64,000 nt of DNA from Mesorhizobium sp. LHD-90 (GCF_030929505.1 NZ_JAVFVV010000003.1:310001-374000); one strand, 5' to 3'. Numbered from the stretch's first letter, positions 34,247 to 45,982 are shown. The notes: a model not told the origin generated them from the sequence alone. A program made the numbers and translations.

Positions 34247-34286
34247 GCGCCGGTTACCGGATTTCTGCGATCATGACGAGCCATAA

Positions 34287-36106
<1,820 letters not shown>

Positions 36107-36131
36107 AGGTCTTCGCGCACAGAGGGAAACC

Positions 36132-36155
36132 GGGGCCGGCGCGGATGCCGGCCCC
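36132..36155. terminator. Bidirectional terminator between tmpB and the RTX gene
   Basis: GGGGCCGGC, 6-nt loop, GCCGGCCCC: a perfect 9-bp GC-rich stem in the 59-nt gap between two convergent genes. There is no strong T run on either strand, but the location fits shared termination. Confidence 0.6.
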
Positions 36156-36165
36156 CTAGTCCCGG

Positions 36166-38931
36166 TCAGATCACCACGAAGTCGGCCGCGGTGATCGAAG
36201 GATGGTCGGTCAGCACGGCGAACTGGATGGCCTTGCCGGCGCCGTTGCCGTCTGCGTCGTAGAAGAGCTTTCCGGTGTCGGTCTCATAGACGACGTAGTC
36301 GTTGGCGTCGACGGCCACACCGGAGGCGTTTGCGCGGAAGTTGCCGGCCGCCAGCGCGCCGGCAGCAGCCAGCTTGGTGAAGATGGCGTTTTCCAGCCTG
36401 ATCGTGTCATCGGCGGCGTTGAAGTCGGCGACGGTGTCGACATTGCCGGCGCCCAGCGTCGATGAGAACACAAAGGTGTCCTTGCCGCCCAGCCCCTGCA
36501 GTGTGTCGCTGCCGCCCTTGCCGTTGATGATGTTGGCGCCGGCATTGCCGACGATCTTCTGGGCGATCTCGTTGCCGGCGAGGTCGATCGCCGCCTTGCC
36601 GGCGGCGCTGGTGGTGGCCAGCCGCTCGACATGCACGCCGGCGCCGAGCGTGTAGTCGACATTGACGCTCACCTTGTCGAGCGCGCCCTGGGCGGCGCCT
36701 TCGATGATCTGGGTGTCGGCGCTGTAGACGAGGTAGATGTCGTCGCCGGCCAGCCCCTTCAGCATGTCTCCGGCGCCGCCGCCATCTTTCAGGATGTTTT
36801 CGCCGGCATTGCCGGTGATCTGCTGGGACAGGTTGTTGCCGGTGAGGTCGATCGCCGCGTTGCCGTTGCTGTTGGTGGTGGAAAGCTGCTCGACATAGAC
36901 GCCGATGCCGAGCGCGTAGTCGACATTGACCATCACCTTGTCGGCCGCGCCCTGGCTGGAGCCTTCCACGATCTGCGTGGCGGCGCTGTAGACGAGGTAG
37001 ACGTCGTCGCCGGCCAACCCCTTCAGCATGTCCCCGGCGCCGCCGCCGTCCTTCAGCGTGTTCTTGCCGGCATTGCCGGCAATCTCCTGCGCGAGTGCGT
37101 TGCCGGTGAGGTTGATCGCGGAATTGCCGGAGGAACTGGTGGTGGTTAACAGCTCGATATCGACGTCCTTGGCGAGGGTGTAGTCGACGCGCGCCATGAC
37201 ACGGTCGGCCGTGCCGTTGCCAGCCGTCTCGATGATCACGTCGGCGGCGTTGTCGACGATGTAGACGTCGTTACCCTTCAAGCCCTCGAGCGTGTCGACG
37301 CCGCCCTTGCCTTCGATCTTGTTGTCGCCGTGGTTGCCGATGATATGGGTGTCGTCGCCGTTGCCGGTGAGCGTCAGATCATCGACGCCGCCCGGTACGT
37401 TCGCCGCCAGAATTTCGATGTTGGCGCCGTCCGCGAGCGTGTAGCTGTCCAGCACGAGAATGCGATCCTTGTCGCCGCCGGAGTTCAGTTCGGAGACGGT
37501 GTCGTTCGCAGTTTCGACAAGATAGGTGTCGTTGCCTTCGCCGCCTGCCAGACTGTTGAGCCCCGCCTCGCCGGCAAGGTAGTCGTCGCCGGCCCCTCCG
37601 AAAAGCTGGTCGTCGTCGGCGCCGCCGTAGAGCCTGTCGTTGCCGTCCTGGCCATAGAGCATGTCGTTGCCGTCGCCGCCACTGATGGCGTCGTCGCCGC
37701 CCAGACCGTGCAGAAAGTCCTTCCCGTCGAGACCGGCAATGTTGTCGCGTAAGGCATCACCGAGATAGACGTTGTCGAGGGCGTCGCCGGTGGTGACACG
37801 GACGACCTCGTTGATCGCTGCGCTGATCTGGCCCCCGTCGCCGTCACTGGTGTTGTCCTGCCAGGCGGTGACAAATTGTCCGGACAGCAGGCCGGAGACA
37901 GCGGATTTCACGTCGAGGTTCCCCGAGACGGTGATCGTGAATTCGTCGGTTACCGCGTGGCCCTCCGGGGTGTAGACGCGCGCCAGAATGTCGTGATCGC
38001 TGGCGCTCAGTTCCCTGGTCCAAGTGACGACGATGAAGCCGTTCTCCAGCACTGTGATATGCGGATCGCTTTCCACATAGGCAGACGGCGTGTTGACGTG
38101 CTGGTAGAGATCGGGCGTAACATTGAGGCCGTTGTTGTCGAAGATCTGCAAGGTGATGCCGGAATTGCCGGCGTCGCCGCCCTGCCAGCCGGTGTCCTTG
38201 TAGACGACGGCCCAGCGGTTGTTGCCGAGGCCGACCACCTGCGAGTCGGTGTTGTCGCCGGCGGTGGCGACGACGAAGTCGTTCACCAGGGTTGACCCGT
38301 CGGCATCGTAGATGCGGGCGCGGATCGTCTGGTCGGCGGGAGCGGTGTCGGTATAGGTAACGACATAGCCGCCGCCGCTCAGCGCGGTGACGGTGGCGTC
38401 ATGCGCACTGACAAGACCGGTGTCGACCTGGAAGAAACCGCCGTCGAGATTGAGGCCGTTCTCGCTGAAGCGGGCCTGGTAGATGTGATCGTTGATGCCG
38501 TACGTGGCAACGAACCCGCCGCCGTTGAGCGCGGAGATCTGAAGGTTTTCGGCGCTTCCGCCGAAACTCAAAGCGAGTTCCAGGCTGACCTCAACTCCGC
38601 TCTCGGTGTAGATACGCGCCCTGAAACCTTCGCCGGAGTCCCCCCAGGCGACGACCACATTGCCGTTTTCCAACTGAACGACCTGCGGCTGCCCCACCAC
38701 TGTGGTGGGGCCCACATAGGGCGTGCGGAACGTTCCTACGACTTCATGCGCGGCGTCGTAGAAATCCACCTGGAGCGAGCCGGTGGCGGCTGTGCCGCTG
38801 TGGTAGGCGACGGCGAAGCCGCCATTGGCGAGGCCGGTGACATCGGGAAGGAGCTGGTCGCCTCCCTCGAAGGTGTTGGCCTGGAATTCGAATTTGGTGG
38901 CTGCGTGGGTGAAGACGCTGGTTACAGGCAT
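36166..38931 (-). CDS. Large RTX exoprotein with N-terminal propeller-like repeats
   Basis: 921 residues, no signal peptide. Residues 20-380 consist of repeats with GGFAVAY, NVVVAWGD, GGGYVVTYTD and NGFIVVTW cores, like beta-propeller or FG-GAP-related blades. From about 385 to 470 are nonapeptide calcium-binding repeats (GGDGNDMLYG, GGAGDDYLAGEAG). Four modules of about 93 residues follow, each with an LTGN, GNAG and DxYLV pattern, then a serralysin-like C-terminus (VADFNAADDTIRLENAIF, TDTGKLFYDADG). Secretion by a type I system through the C-terminus is expected; none is encoded here. Function unknown. It shares modules with the two exoproteins at 43541 and 46082. Confidence 0.85.
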   Translation of the reverse strand: MPVTSVFTHAATKFEFQANTFEGGDQLLPDVTGLANGGFAVAYHSGTAATGSLQVDFYDAAHEVVGTFRTPYVGPTTVVGQPQVVQLENGNVVVAWGDSGEGFRARIYTESGVEVSLELALSFGGSAENLQISALNGGGFVATYGINDHIYQARFSENGLNLDGGFFQVDTGLVSAHDATVTALSGGGYVVTYTDTAPADQTIRARIYDADGSTLVNDFVVATAGDNTDSQVVGLGNNRWAVVYKDTGWQGGDAGNSGITLQIFDNNGLNVTPDLYQHVNTPSAYVESDPHITVLENGFIVVTWTRELSASDHDILARVYTPEGHAVTDEFTITVSGNLDVKSAVSGLLSGQFVTAWQDNTSDGDGGQISAAINEVVRVTTGDALDNVYLGDALRDNIAGLDGKDFLHGLGGDDAISGGDGNDMLYGQDGNDRLYGGADDDQLFGGAGDDYLAGEAGLNSLAGGEGNDTYLVETANDTVSELNSGGDKDRILVLDSYTLADGANIEILAANVPGGVDDLTLTGNGDDTHIIGNHGDNKIEGKGGVDTLEGLKGNDVYIVDNAADVIIETAGNGTADRVMARVDYTLAKDVDIELLTTTSSSGNSAINLTGNALAQEIAGNAGKNTLKDGGGAGDMLKGLAGDDVYLVYSAATQIVEGSSQGAADKVMVNVDYALGIGVYVEQLSTTNSNGNAAIDLTGNNLSQQITGNAGENILKDGGGAGDMLKGLAGDDIYLVYSADTQIIEGAAQGALDKVSVNVDYTLGAGVHVERLATTSAAGKAAIDLAGNEIAQKIVGNAGANIINGKGGSDTLQGLGGKDTFVFSSTLGAGNVDTVADFNAADDTIRLENAIFTKLAAAGALAAGNFRANASGVAVDANDYVVYETDTGKLFYDADGNGAGKAIQFAVLTDHPSITAADFVVI

Positions 38932-39321
38932 TGGAGTTCCTTGAGGTTGCCGGCCGCGCCGCGCCGATCAGGCGCGGGCTCCCATTCAATGGATGCGAAC
39001 CGGTTGCCTCCCCGGCGATCTCCTCAAGAGATGCAGGCGGATGCACCGTTCGCGGTTTCGACGTGGATGGGTTGTGGTCTGAAGCTTGATGACGCAGTCG
39101 AGACATTAGAAGAACCGGCCGTTCGGCCGTAGACGCCGGCGGCGGTGCGCGCCGGCCTGGACTTCCTCCTCTTCCCTCTCTCGCGCCGAGCATAAGTCCG
39201 CCGGCGCGGCTCGCCATGTTCTGGCGCGGCGATGTGGTCATCCGCACCGGCGAGTTCGTTGGGCGCCCATATGCCTTCGCCTTGTTTCGACTCGATTTCG
39301 GCGCCCGCGCGATTTCGTATC

Positions 39322-39344
39322 GAAACTGTGGCCGACACAGTTTC
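39322..39344. promoter_or_regulatory. Palindrome upstream of the first AraC gene
   Basis: GAAACTGTG, 5-nt loop, CACAGTTTC is a perfect 9-bp inverted repeat about 150 nt before the AraC start. ATTTCG/CGAAA elements recur around it (39294-39400). It lies in the 560-base region 38932-39493 between the divergent RTX and AraC genes, where I see no gene, and may be an operator for one or both. Confidence 0.45.
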
Positions 39345-39493
39345 CTGCAACCGAAACACGCGGCCAGGCTGTTCGCATCGATTTCGGTTTGCTCCGCAAC
39401 GCCGCTGCCGCGCGCTATTCCTTTCACTTGATCTTGCGGATAGGCTCTCGGCATCTTTTTCGCGCGCGGCCAAGGGGGCGATGTTCGGGCGCA

Positions 39494-40498
39494 ATGGACA
39501 AGCTGGTTCTGTCAACCCAGGGGATGCCGGACCGCCTCGACGATCGCGGGCGCTTCAACACCTGGCACGACATGTATGTGGCGGCCTATTGCGAGTTCGA
39601 TCTGAGGCGCGTCGAAGACAAGCCCTTTGCCGCCAATACGGAATTCCAGGCGATCGGCGGGATAGGTGTCGCCAGCACGGATGCCGCCGTCGATCGAGTC
39701 CTGCGCAACAAGCAGCACGTCGCCGGGGCCTCACTGCGCTCGAATTTCTGCCTGGCATTCAGCCGAAACGCGTTTCCGATCGTCCAGGTGCAGCTCGGGC
39801 GGGAAACAGTGCATCGGATCGACAGCCCGGTGCTGGTGACGGAAGGCGAGGCGGGCGACATCCGCCAGCTAGGCGGCTTCAATTTTCTCCTCCTCGACAT
39901 CCCGCCGCAACTGCTGATCGGACGTGTCGCCAATGCGTACGACATGGTCGCGCGCCAGCTCGACGCCGCACCGCAGGTGGCGGCACATCTCAAGCGCTAT
40001 ATCGGCATTCTTCCGCAACTGACGCAGGGCGAGCCGGATCGCTTGCTGCTCGACCATATAGCGGCCACGCTGATCGATCTCGTCGCGCTCGTGCTCGGCG
40101 CCAATGGCGACTCGGCGGATCTGGCGAAAATGCGTGGCTTGCGCGCCGCTCGCCTCGAGGATGTGTTCGCGCTGATCCGCAAGCATTTCGCAGACCCGGC
40201 GTTTTCCACCGCCCATGTCGCGCGCAAACTCGGACTGACGCCGCGCTACGTGAACGACCTGCTGCAGGAAACCGGCATTGGCTTCGCCGAGCGGGTGACC
40301 GAACTGAGACTTCAGACGGCGCGGAAAATGCTCGCCGACAAAGGCAAAGACCGGCTCAAGGTGATCGATATCGCCTATGCGGTGGGTTTCAACGAGGTAT
40401 CCTATTTCAATCGTCGCTTCCGCCAGCGTTTTGGCGAAAAGCCCTCGGATGCGCGAGGCCACGCCGACGGCGACGGCCTCGTCAGTGAAAGAGCCTGA
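39494..40498 (+). CDS. AraC family regulator, paralogue 1
   Basis: 334 residues. The N-terminal ligand domain (1-200) is the AraC_binding_2 type (RFNTWHDMYVAAYCEFDLRR), and the C-terminal double HTH (about 225-320) reads HFADPAFSTAHVARKLGLTPRYVNDLLQETG, in parts, and AYAVGFNEVSYFNRRFRQRFGEKPSD. Similar proteins regulate catabolism of aromatic or fatty compounds. The ATG at 39494 is preferred over a longer frame from 39389. It is closely related along its full length to the next gene, 103 nt downstream, so the pair is a tandem duplication. Confidence 0.88.
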   Translation: MDKLVLSTQGMPDRLDDRGRFNTWHDMYVAAYCEFDLRRVEDKPFAANTEFQAIGGIGVASTDAAVDRVLRNKQHVAGASLRSNFCLAFSRNAFPIVQVQLGRETVHRIDSPVLVTEGEAGDIRQLGGFNFLLLDIPPQLLIGRVANAYDMVARQLDAAPQVAAHLKRYIGILPQLTQGEPDRLLLDHIAATLIDLVALVLGANGDSADLAKMRGLRAARLEDVFALIRKHFADPAFSTAHVARKLGLTPRYVNDLLQETGIGFAERVTELRLQTARKMLADKGKDRLKVIDIAYAVGFNEVSYFNRRFRQRFGEKPSDARGHADGDGLVSERA

Positions 40499-40601
40499 GT
40501 TTGCGGCCCCAGAACGCGCAACCCGGTCTCCGCGTTTCCGTCTCTCCGATGGCGGCGATATCCTCGCGCCCGCGGTCTGGCCGTCGTGAGGGGCGTTGGA
40601 C

Positions 40602-41582
40602 GTGACGCAAAAGCTCATCCTCTCCACACAAGACATGCCAGCCGGGCTCGATGACCGGGCGCGTTTCAACACGTGGCACGACATGTATGTAGCCGCCTAT
40701 TGCGATTTCGACCTCAGGCGCATCGAGGACAAGCCGTTTTTCGCCACGGCGGAGGCCCAGCATTTTTGCGGCATCAATGTCGGTGCCACCACCGCCGCCA
40801 TCGACACGCTGATGCGCAGCAAGCAGCAGGTCGCCGCCGCAGTCCGCTCGAATTTCTGCCTGGCCTTCAGCAACAACGGGTCTCCCCTGATCCAGGCGCA
40901 GGCGGGCCGGGAAACGGTGCATCGGCCAGAAAGCCCCATCCTGGTGGCGGAGAGCGAAGCGGGGTCCGTGCGGCAGCCCGGCGGCTACGATTTCGTCATG
41001 CTCGACATCCCGTCCAGGATGCTGCTGGAGCGCGTGACCAATGCCTATGACCTGGTAGCGCGGCCGCTCGACGCCGCACCCAAAGCGGCTTTACATCTCA
41101 GGCGCTATGTCGGCATCTTGCCGCACCTGACCCAGGGCGAGCCGGATCCGGCGCTGTTCGACCATGTCGCGACCACGCTGATCGATCTCGTCGCGCTCGT
41201 GCTCGGCGCCAATGGCGACTCGGCAGAACTGGCGAAGCTGCGCGGACTGCGTGCGGCGCGCATCGAGGAGATCGTCGTGCTGATCCGCAAGCATTTCACG
41301 GATCCGTCGTTTTCCACCGCCCACGTCGCCCGCAAGCTCGGCCTTACGCCGCGTTACGTGAACGACCTGTTGCAGGAAACCGGTACCGGCTTCGCCGACC
41401 GGGTGACGGAATTGAGACTGCAGGCAGCACGAAAGATGCTGGCCGACAAGGGCAAGGACCAGTTGAAGGTCGTCGACATCGCCTATGCCGTCGGTTTCAA
41501 CGAGGTGTCCTATTTTAACCGCCGTTTCCGCCAGCGGTTCGGCGAGAAGCCGTCGCAGGTGCGCGGCATCGCCGAGAGCTGA
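40602..41582 (+). CDS. AraC family regulator, paralogue 2
   Basis: 326 residues from the GTG at 40602; a TTG at 40596 is possible. Same domains as paralogue 1, with long identical stretches such as ARFNTWHDMYVAAYC, ATLIDLVALVLGANGDSA and VARKLGLTPRYVNDLLQETG. Differences concentrate in the ligand domain, which suggests a different inducer or a divided role. It is convergent with the flavin monooxygenase gene that follows after 14 nt. A regulatory link between the duplicates, the monooxygenase and the RTX genes is possible but unproven. Confidence 0.88.
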   Translation: MTQKLILSTQDMPAGLDDRARFNTWHDMYVAAYCDFDLRRIEDKPFFATAEAQHFCGINVGATTAAIDTLMRSKQQVAAAVRSNFCLAFSNNGSPLIQAQAGRETVHRPESPILVAESEAGSVRQPGGYDFVMLDIPSRMLLERVTNAYDLVARPLDAAPKAALHLRRYVGILPHLTQGEPDPALFDHVATTLIDLVALVLGANGDSAELAKLRGLRAARIEEIVVLIRKHFTDPSFSTAHVARKLGLTPRYVNDLLQETGTGFADRVTELRLQAARKMLADKGKDQLKVVDIAYAVGFNEVSYFNRRFRQRFGEKPSQVRGIAES

Positions 41583-41596
41583 GGACGGGCGCTGCG

Positions 41597-43396
41597 CTAT
41601 CCCTTGTGATGCACCTGTTGCAGCGCGTAGACAGGCGTCGGAATGCCCTCCATCCGGGCCTTGAGCTGCAGCGAAAGGAACTGCGAATAGTGGCGCGACT
41701 GGTGCAGATTGCCGCCGTGGAACCACAGCGCCTCCTGCTGCGTCGGCTTCCACATGTTGCGCTGCTCGCCTTCCCACGGGCCGGGGTCCTTGGTGGTGCT
41801 CGAGCCGAGGCCCCAGCATTTGCCGACCTTGTCGGCCACTTCCCTTGAGATGAGATCGGCCGCCCAGCCATTCATCGAGCCGTAGCCGGTGGCGTAGACG
41901 ATCAGGTCGGCGGGCAGCTCGGTGCCATCCTCGAGCAGGACGGAATGCTCCCTGATCTCCTTCACGTCGCCGCGGGCGAGCTTTATCTCGCCGTCGATGA
42001 TCAACTGCGAGGCGCCGATGTCGATGTAATAACCCGAGCCGCGGCGAAGATATTTCATGAACAGGCCGGAGTTGTCGTCGCCCCAATCGAGCATGAAGCC
42101 GGCCTTTTCCAGTCCCTCGTAGAAGGCGGCGTCGCGCTTTTTCATCTCGGCATAGAGCGGGATCTGGAACTCGTGCAGGATCTTGTAGGGCAGGGAGGCG
42201 AAGATCAGGTCGGCCTTGGCCGTGGTCATGCCCGACTGCACCGCCTTTTCCGAATAGAGCGCACTCAGGCCGACGTCCATCAGCGTGTCGGACCGCACGA
42301 TATGGGTCGACGAGCGCTGCACCATGGTGACGTCGATGCCGGCTTCCCAAAGGGCCGCGCAGATGTCGTGGGCGGAGTTGTTGGAGCCGATGACCACCGC
42401 CTTCTTGCCGGCATAGGCGTCCGGGCCTGGATGTTTCGACGAGTGGTGCTGGTCGCCTTTGAAATTCTCCATGCCCTTGATCTTCGGCATGTTGGGTTTT
42501 GCCGACATGCCGGTAGCGAGCACGAGCTGCTTGGGTTTGAGCACGATGTCCTTGCCGTCGCGCGTGACGGTGACCGTCCATTCCTTCTTCTTGTCGTCGT
42601 AAGAAGCGCTCTTGGCCTCGGTCGAGCCCCAATAGTTGAGCTCCATGACCTTCGTGTACATTTCCAGCCAGTCGCCGATCTTGTCCTTCGGCGAGAACAC
42701 CGGCCAGTTCTTCGGGAAGTCGATATAGGGCAGGTGATCGTACCAGACCGGGTCGTGCAGGCAGAGCGACTTGTAGCGCTTGCGCCAACTGTCGCCCGGG
42801 CGCTCGTTTTTCTCGACGATGATGGTAGGCACACCGAGCTGGCGCAGCCGCGCGCCGAGCGCGATGCCGCCCTGGCCGCCGCCTATGATCAGGCAGTAGG
42901 GCTGCTTGCTGAAGCCGAGCTCGGCCTGCTCCTTTTCGCGCTCCTCCTTCCAGGTCGGGCGGTTTCTTCCGGCGCCGTGTTTTGCACCCATCGGCCGGGC
43001 GAAGCCGGCGGGCTCCTCGAAACCCTTCAACTCGACCATGGTGGTAAGCAAGGTCCAGATTTTTCCGTCGCGAACCCTGATCTGGCCGAAGCCGCGTGCC
43101 ACCTCGGTCTCGAAGCTGATCCAGCCTTCCAGCAGGCCGTCGTTTTCGGCGGCGTCCTCGCCCTCGGCGATCTGCCAGTTGGAGGGTTTCGTTCCGGCAA
43201 GCCGGCTTTTCAGCATGTCGCGAATCTGGTCGCGACCCTCCATCGTCTTGATATTCCAGGTGAACGTGACGAGGTCGCGCCAGTAGCAATCCTCCTGGAA
43301 ACAGTCGACCGCGCCATCGATGTCGCCGGCGGCGAGCGCGCCGCCGAACTTTTGCAGCAGGTCCGACAGTTTTTGGTTCGGCGCCTTGTCGAGCAT
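41597..43396 (-). CDS. Flavin-containing monooxygenase with an N-terminal SnoaL-like domain
   Basis: 599 residues from the ATG at 43396. Residues 1-150 form a SnoaL/NTF2-like domain (LLQKFGGALAAGDIDGAVDCFQEDCYW). Residues 165-590 are a class B flavoprotein monooxygenase: FAD motif LIIGGGQGGIALGARLRQLG, then ERPGDSWRKRYKSLCLHDP, and the NADPH motif VVIGSNNSAHDICAALWEAG. The second FAD-type segment is LIVYATGYGSMNGW. This two-domain type occurs in fungi and in several Proteobacteria. The substrate is unknown; an oxygenation of a ketone, amine or sulfide is possible. Ends in RTX surroundings, with no metabolic partner in the same operon. Confidence 0.85.
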   Translation of the reverse strand: MLDKAPNQKLSDLLQKFGGALAAGDIDGAVDCFQEDCYWRDLVTFTWNIKTMEGRDQIRDMLKSRLAGTKPSNWQIAEGEDAAENDGLLEGWISFETEVARGFGQIRVRDGKIWTLLTTMVELKGFEEPAGFARPMGAKHGAGRNRPTWKEEREKEQAELGFSKQPYCLIIGGGQGGIALGARLRQLGVPTIIVEKNERPGDSWRKRYKSLCLHDPVWYDHLPYIDFPKNWPVFSPKDKIGDWLEMYTKVMELNYWGSTEAKSASYDDKKKEWTVTVTRDGKDIVLKPKQLVLATGMSAKPNMPKIKGMENFKGDQHHSSKHPGPDAYAGKKAVVIGSNNSAHDICAALWEAGIDVTMVQRSSTHIVRSDTLMDVGLSALYSEKAVQSGMTTAKADLIFASLPYKILHEFQIPLYAEMKKRDAAFYEGLEKAGFMLDWGDDNSGLFMKYLRRGSGYYIDIGASQLIIDGEIKLARGDVKEIREHSVLLEDGTELPADLIVYATGYGSMNGWAADLISREVADKVGKCWGLGSSTTKDPGPWEGEQRNMWKPTQQEALWFHGGNLHQSRHYSQFLSLQLKARMEGIPTPVYALQQVHHKG

Positions 43397-43540
43397 GAAA
43401 AACCTCCCAGGAAAGACCTCGCGGCCCGCGTGCCTCCTCGCGGCGAACCTTTTGCAGTATGAGCGAAGGCTTTGCCCGCCGTCACGCCCGACCAAAGTCG
43501 GGGCCGGTCTTATGTATTGTGCCAGTGGCTTGGGCGGGGC

Positions 43541-45484
43541 TCACGCCACCGAAAAATCCGCGTTGGTGAGCGCCAGCCCGGCTGTGATGGTGACGAAGTG
43601 GACGCCGACCGCAGCGGCGGTCCCGTCCGCGTCGTAAAAGATCCTGCCGGTGTCGGTCTCGTAGATGATGCGGTCGCTGGCGTCGCTCGACAGCCCGGTG
43701 GTGTTGGTCCGGAACGCGGCGGAGGCCAATGTGCCTGTGTTTAGGGCGGCGAAGATTGCGTCCGAAAGCAGCATGCGGTCGTCGGGCACGCTGAAATCGA
43801 GGATCGTGTCGACATTGCCGTCGCCAAGCTTGCTGGCGAAGACGAAAGTATCCGCGCCGCCAAGTCCCTTCAGCGTGTCGTTGCCACCCTTGCCCTCCAG
43901 CCGGTTGGCGCCGGCATTGCCATTCATCCTTTGGCCGATCTCGTTGCCAGTGAGATTGATGGGGCGCGTCCCGGCGACCGAGGTCGTGGCCATATGCTCG
44001 ACATGGACGTCGGCGGCGAGGACATAGGAGGTGCCGGCGCCGATGCGGTCGGCGCCTTGCGTGGAGCTCTCCTGAATGACGTCGGTGGCCTTGTAGACCA
44101 GATAGATGTCGTTACCGTCCAGGCCCGACAGCGTGTCCAGGCCGCCGCCGCCCTTCAGCACATTAATGCCGGCATTGCCGACGATGGTCTGGGAGAAGGC
44201 ATTGCCCGTGAGGTCGATCGCTGTCGCGTCGGTTTGCGACGCGGTTTCCAGGAATTCTATCTCGGCGCCGGCCGACAGGACCCAGGAGGCAGATGCCAGC
44301 ACCACGTCGATGCCCTCGTCGATGGCTTCGACGACCGCATCGGCCCAATTGTCGACAAGATAGGTGTCGTCGCCGAGACGGCCCGTCATCGTGTCGGCGT
44401 TCGCGCCGCCATCCAGGCGGTTGGCCGCGCGGTTGCCGTTGATGTTGTCGGCACCGGAGCCGCCAATGACGTTTTCGATCAGGGATGCCGGGTTGTTCTT
44501 GTACATGAAGGCGTTGAACACGTTGCCGCGCGCGAAGCCGCCGTTGGGACCGCCGCCGAGATAGGCGCGTTGGTCGCTGGAGAACGTCGAATAGCCGCCC
44601 GGGGTCAGGCTGACGAAAAGGTCGGTCGCATAGTTGGAGAGATCGTAGGCGTCGTTGCCGCCGCCGTCCCAAATGGTCTGAAAAATGCGGTTTGCGCCCG
44701 GGTCGATGGCAAGGTTCCCATCGACGTAGGTTTCGCCTGTCGTCGCGTCCCAGGAATAGACGGTGTCGCCGCTGTTGGTGCTGTAGTCGGCCCCGTACAT
44801 GTGCTGCAGGGCCGCGATGTCGTCCATCATGAAGGTTTGCGGTGCGCTCCACGTCTCGTAGTTGTAGCCTCTGGTGTCGTCGCCGATGAAGGTGCGGTAG
44901 GTCATCACGGTGTATTCAAGCGAGTCCCGATTGGCCGGCAGCGCGCCGAAGTCGCCGGTCTCGTGGCCGTGCTTCAGACCAAGCGCGTGTCCGGTCTCGT
45001 GAATGATCGTATGCCAGTCGTAGTTGCCCGCCGTCGGCAGGTCGCCCGCTGGGCCGAAGAAGGCGTCGCCGCCGTAATTGGCCGTGTTCGGAAAGTAGGC
45101 ATATGCAGTGCTCGGGTTGCTCGTGTTGGCGTAGCGCAAAGTCGCGGCCCCGACGCCTGTTCCCGCGTAGCTCACGTTGAGGCCAGTGAAACCTTCGACG
45201 GAAAAGCCGACCGCGCCGCTCGGTTGCGTTTGGATCCCGGTGTTCAACGCGAAGTGCACCGCCACCATCTGTTGCGCGCTGAGCTGGGAAAAGTTGGCGA
45301 AGGGCTCGGGATGGCCGGCGCCATAGTCGGATACCGCGTCGGGGTCGCTGTAGCTGACGGAGCCGTCGGACCATCTCCTCGGTCCGAGCAAGCCGTCGAT
45401 GCGCTGGACGCCGGAAGCGACGTTGGCGGTTACGGGATCGTTGGTGCCATTTGCGACGGGACCGTCGGGAGGCAGGGCGCGCAT
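43541..45484 (-). CDS. Serralysin-type M10 metalloprotease with RTX modules
   Basis: 647 residues, no signal. The zinc site HETGHALGLKH (162-172) and the Met-turn VMTYR (Met194) are those of metzincins of the M10B serralysin group. Residues up to about 160 form the N-terminal part of the catalytic domain. Calcium-binding RTX repeats follow (GGSGADNINGNRAANRLDGG, about 340), then two LTGN/GNAG modules and a C-terminus (DFSVPDDRMLLSDAIFAALN) nearly the same as in the CHRD protein. Secreted by type I export, it would degrade external proteins or alter host or biofilm matrix. CGGAG precedes the ATG. No inhibitor gene or transporter is adjacent. Confidence 0.93.
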   Translation of the reverse strand: MRALPPDGPVANGTNDPVTANVASGVQRIDGLLGPRRWSDGSVSYSDPDAVSDYGAGHPEPFANFSQLSAQQMVAVHFALNTGIQTQPSGAVGFSVEGFTGLNVSYAGTGVGAATLRYANTSNPSTAYAYFPNTANYGGDAFFGPAGDLPTAGNYDWHTIIHETGHALGLKHGHETGDFGALPANRDSLEYTVMTYRTFIGDDTRGYNYETWSAPQTFMMDDIAALQHMYGADYSTNSGDTVYSWDATTGETYVDGNLAIDPGANRIFQTIWDGGGNDAYDLSNYATDLFVSLTPGGYSTFSSDQRAYLGGGPNGGFARGNVFNAFMYKNNPASLIENVIGGSGADNINGNRAANRLDGGANADTMTGRLGDDTYLVDNWADAVVEAIDEGIDVVLASASWVLSAGAEIEFLETASQTDATAIDLTGNAFSQTIVGNAGINVLKGGGGLDTLSGLDGNDIYLVYKATDVIQESSTQGADRIGAGTSYVLAADVHVEHMATTSVAGTRPINLTGNEIGQRMNGNAGANRLEGKGGNDTLKGLGGADTFVFASKLGDGNVDTILDFSVPDDRMLLSDAIFAALNTGTLASAAFRTNTTGLSSDASDRIIYETDTGRIFYDADGTAAAVGVHFVTITAGLALTNADFSVA

Positions 45485-45506
45485 GTCAGTGCTCCGGACC
45501 GGCTAC

Positions 45507-45650
45507 GGTCTGTTTATGTTCAGGTCATGGCGGTCTGCAAATGGCGGTTTTCTGCGCTTCCGGTACTCATGTAGCAGAACGTACACTCCGTTCCGGTTCT
45601 CGAAATCCGCCATTTTCGGCTCGCCCTAACCTGGAATCTCAACAGACCTT
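45507..45650. repeat. Dispersed palindromic repeat, copy C
   Basis: It has the fullest pattern: outer arms GGTCTGTTTATGTTCAGGT and its imperfect complement (ACCTGGAATCTCAACAGACC), then CTGCAAATGGCGG, TGCGCTTCCGGTACTCA, CCGTTCCGGTTCTCGAAATC and CCGCCATTTTCGGCTCG. It lies just upstream of the M10 protease start and so may hold its promoter. The rest of the gap, 45651-46081, shows no gene. Confidence 0.65.
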
Positions 45651-45982
45651 AGAGCAGACAGCGCGTCAGGGTCCAACCGCGGGCCCAATGAGCGGCGTCG
45701 TTCGCTTCGGTCGACCTGCTGCCGCTGCATTCGTCGACCGGTATGGCGCGATGTAAGACCGGACATCTTCCTGTGCTCCCAAGATACCGGTTAAACGATC
45801 AAGCCGTTTATAAACTCAAAACAACATTGGTCGTTATTGCGTCAACTTCACGTTTTCAACCGCCTGCGCCGGCGCAACCCTGGGGCGACGCTGAGTTGCC
45901 TTAGACCCCCCGGTGCCGCGGAACCCGCAACGAGCGGCGGCTCCGCCAGGCCGGACAGGAAGCCGGCCTTGCGGAAGCGCGG

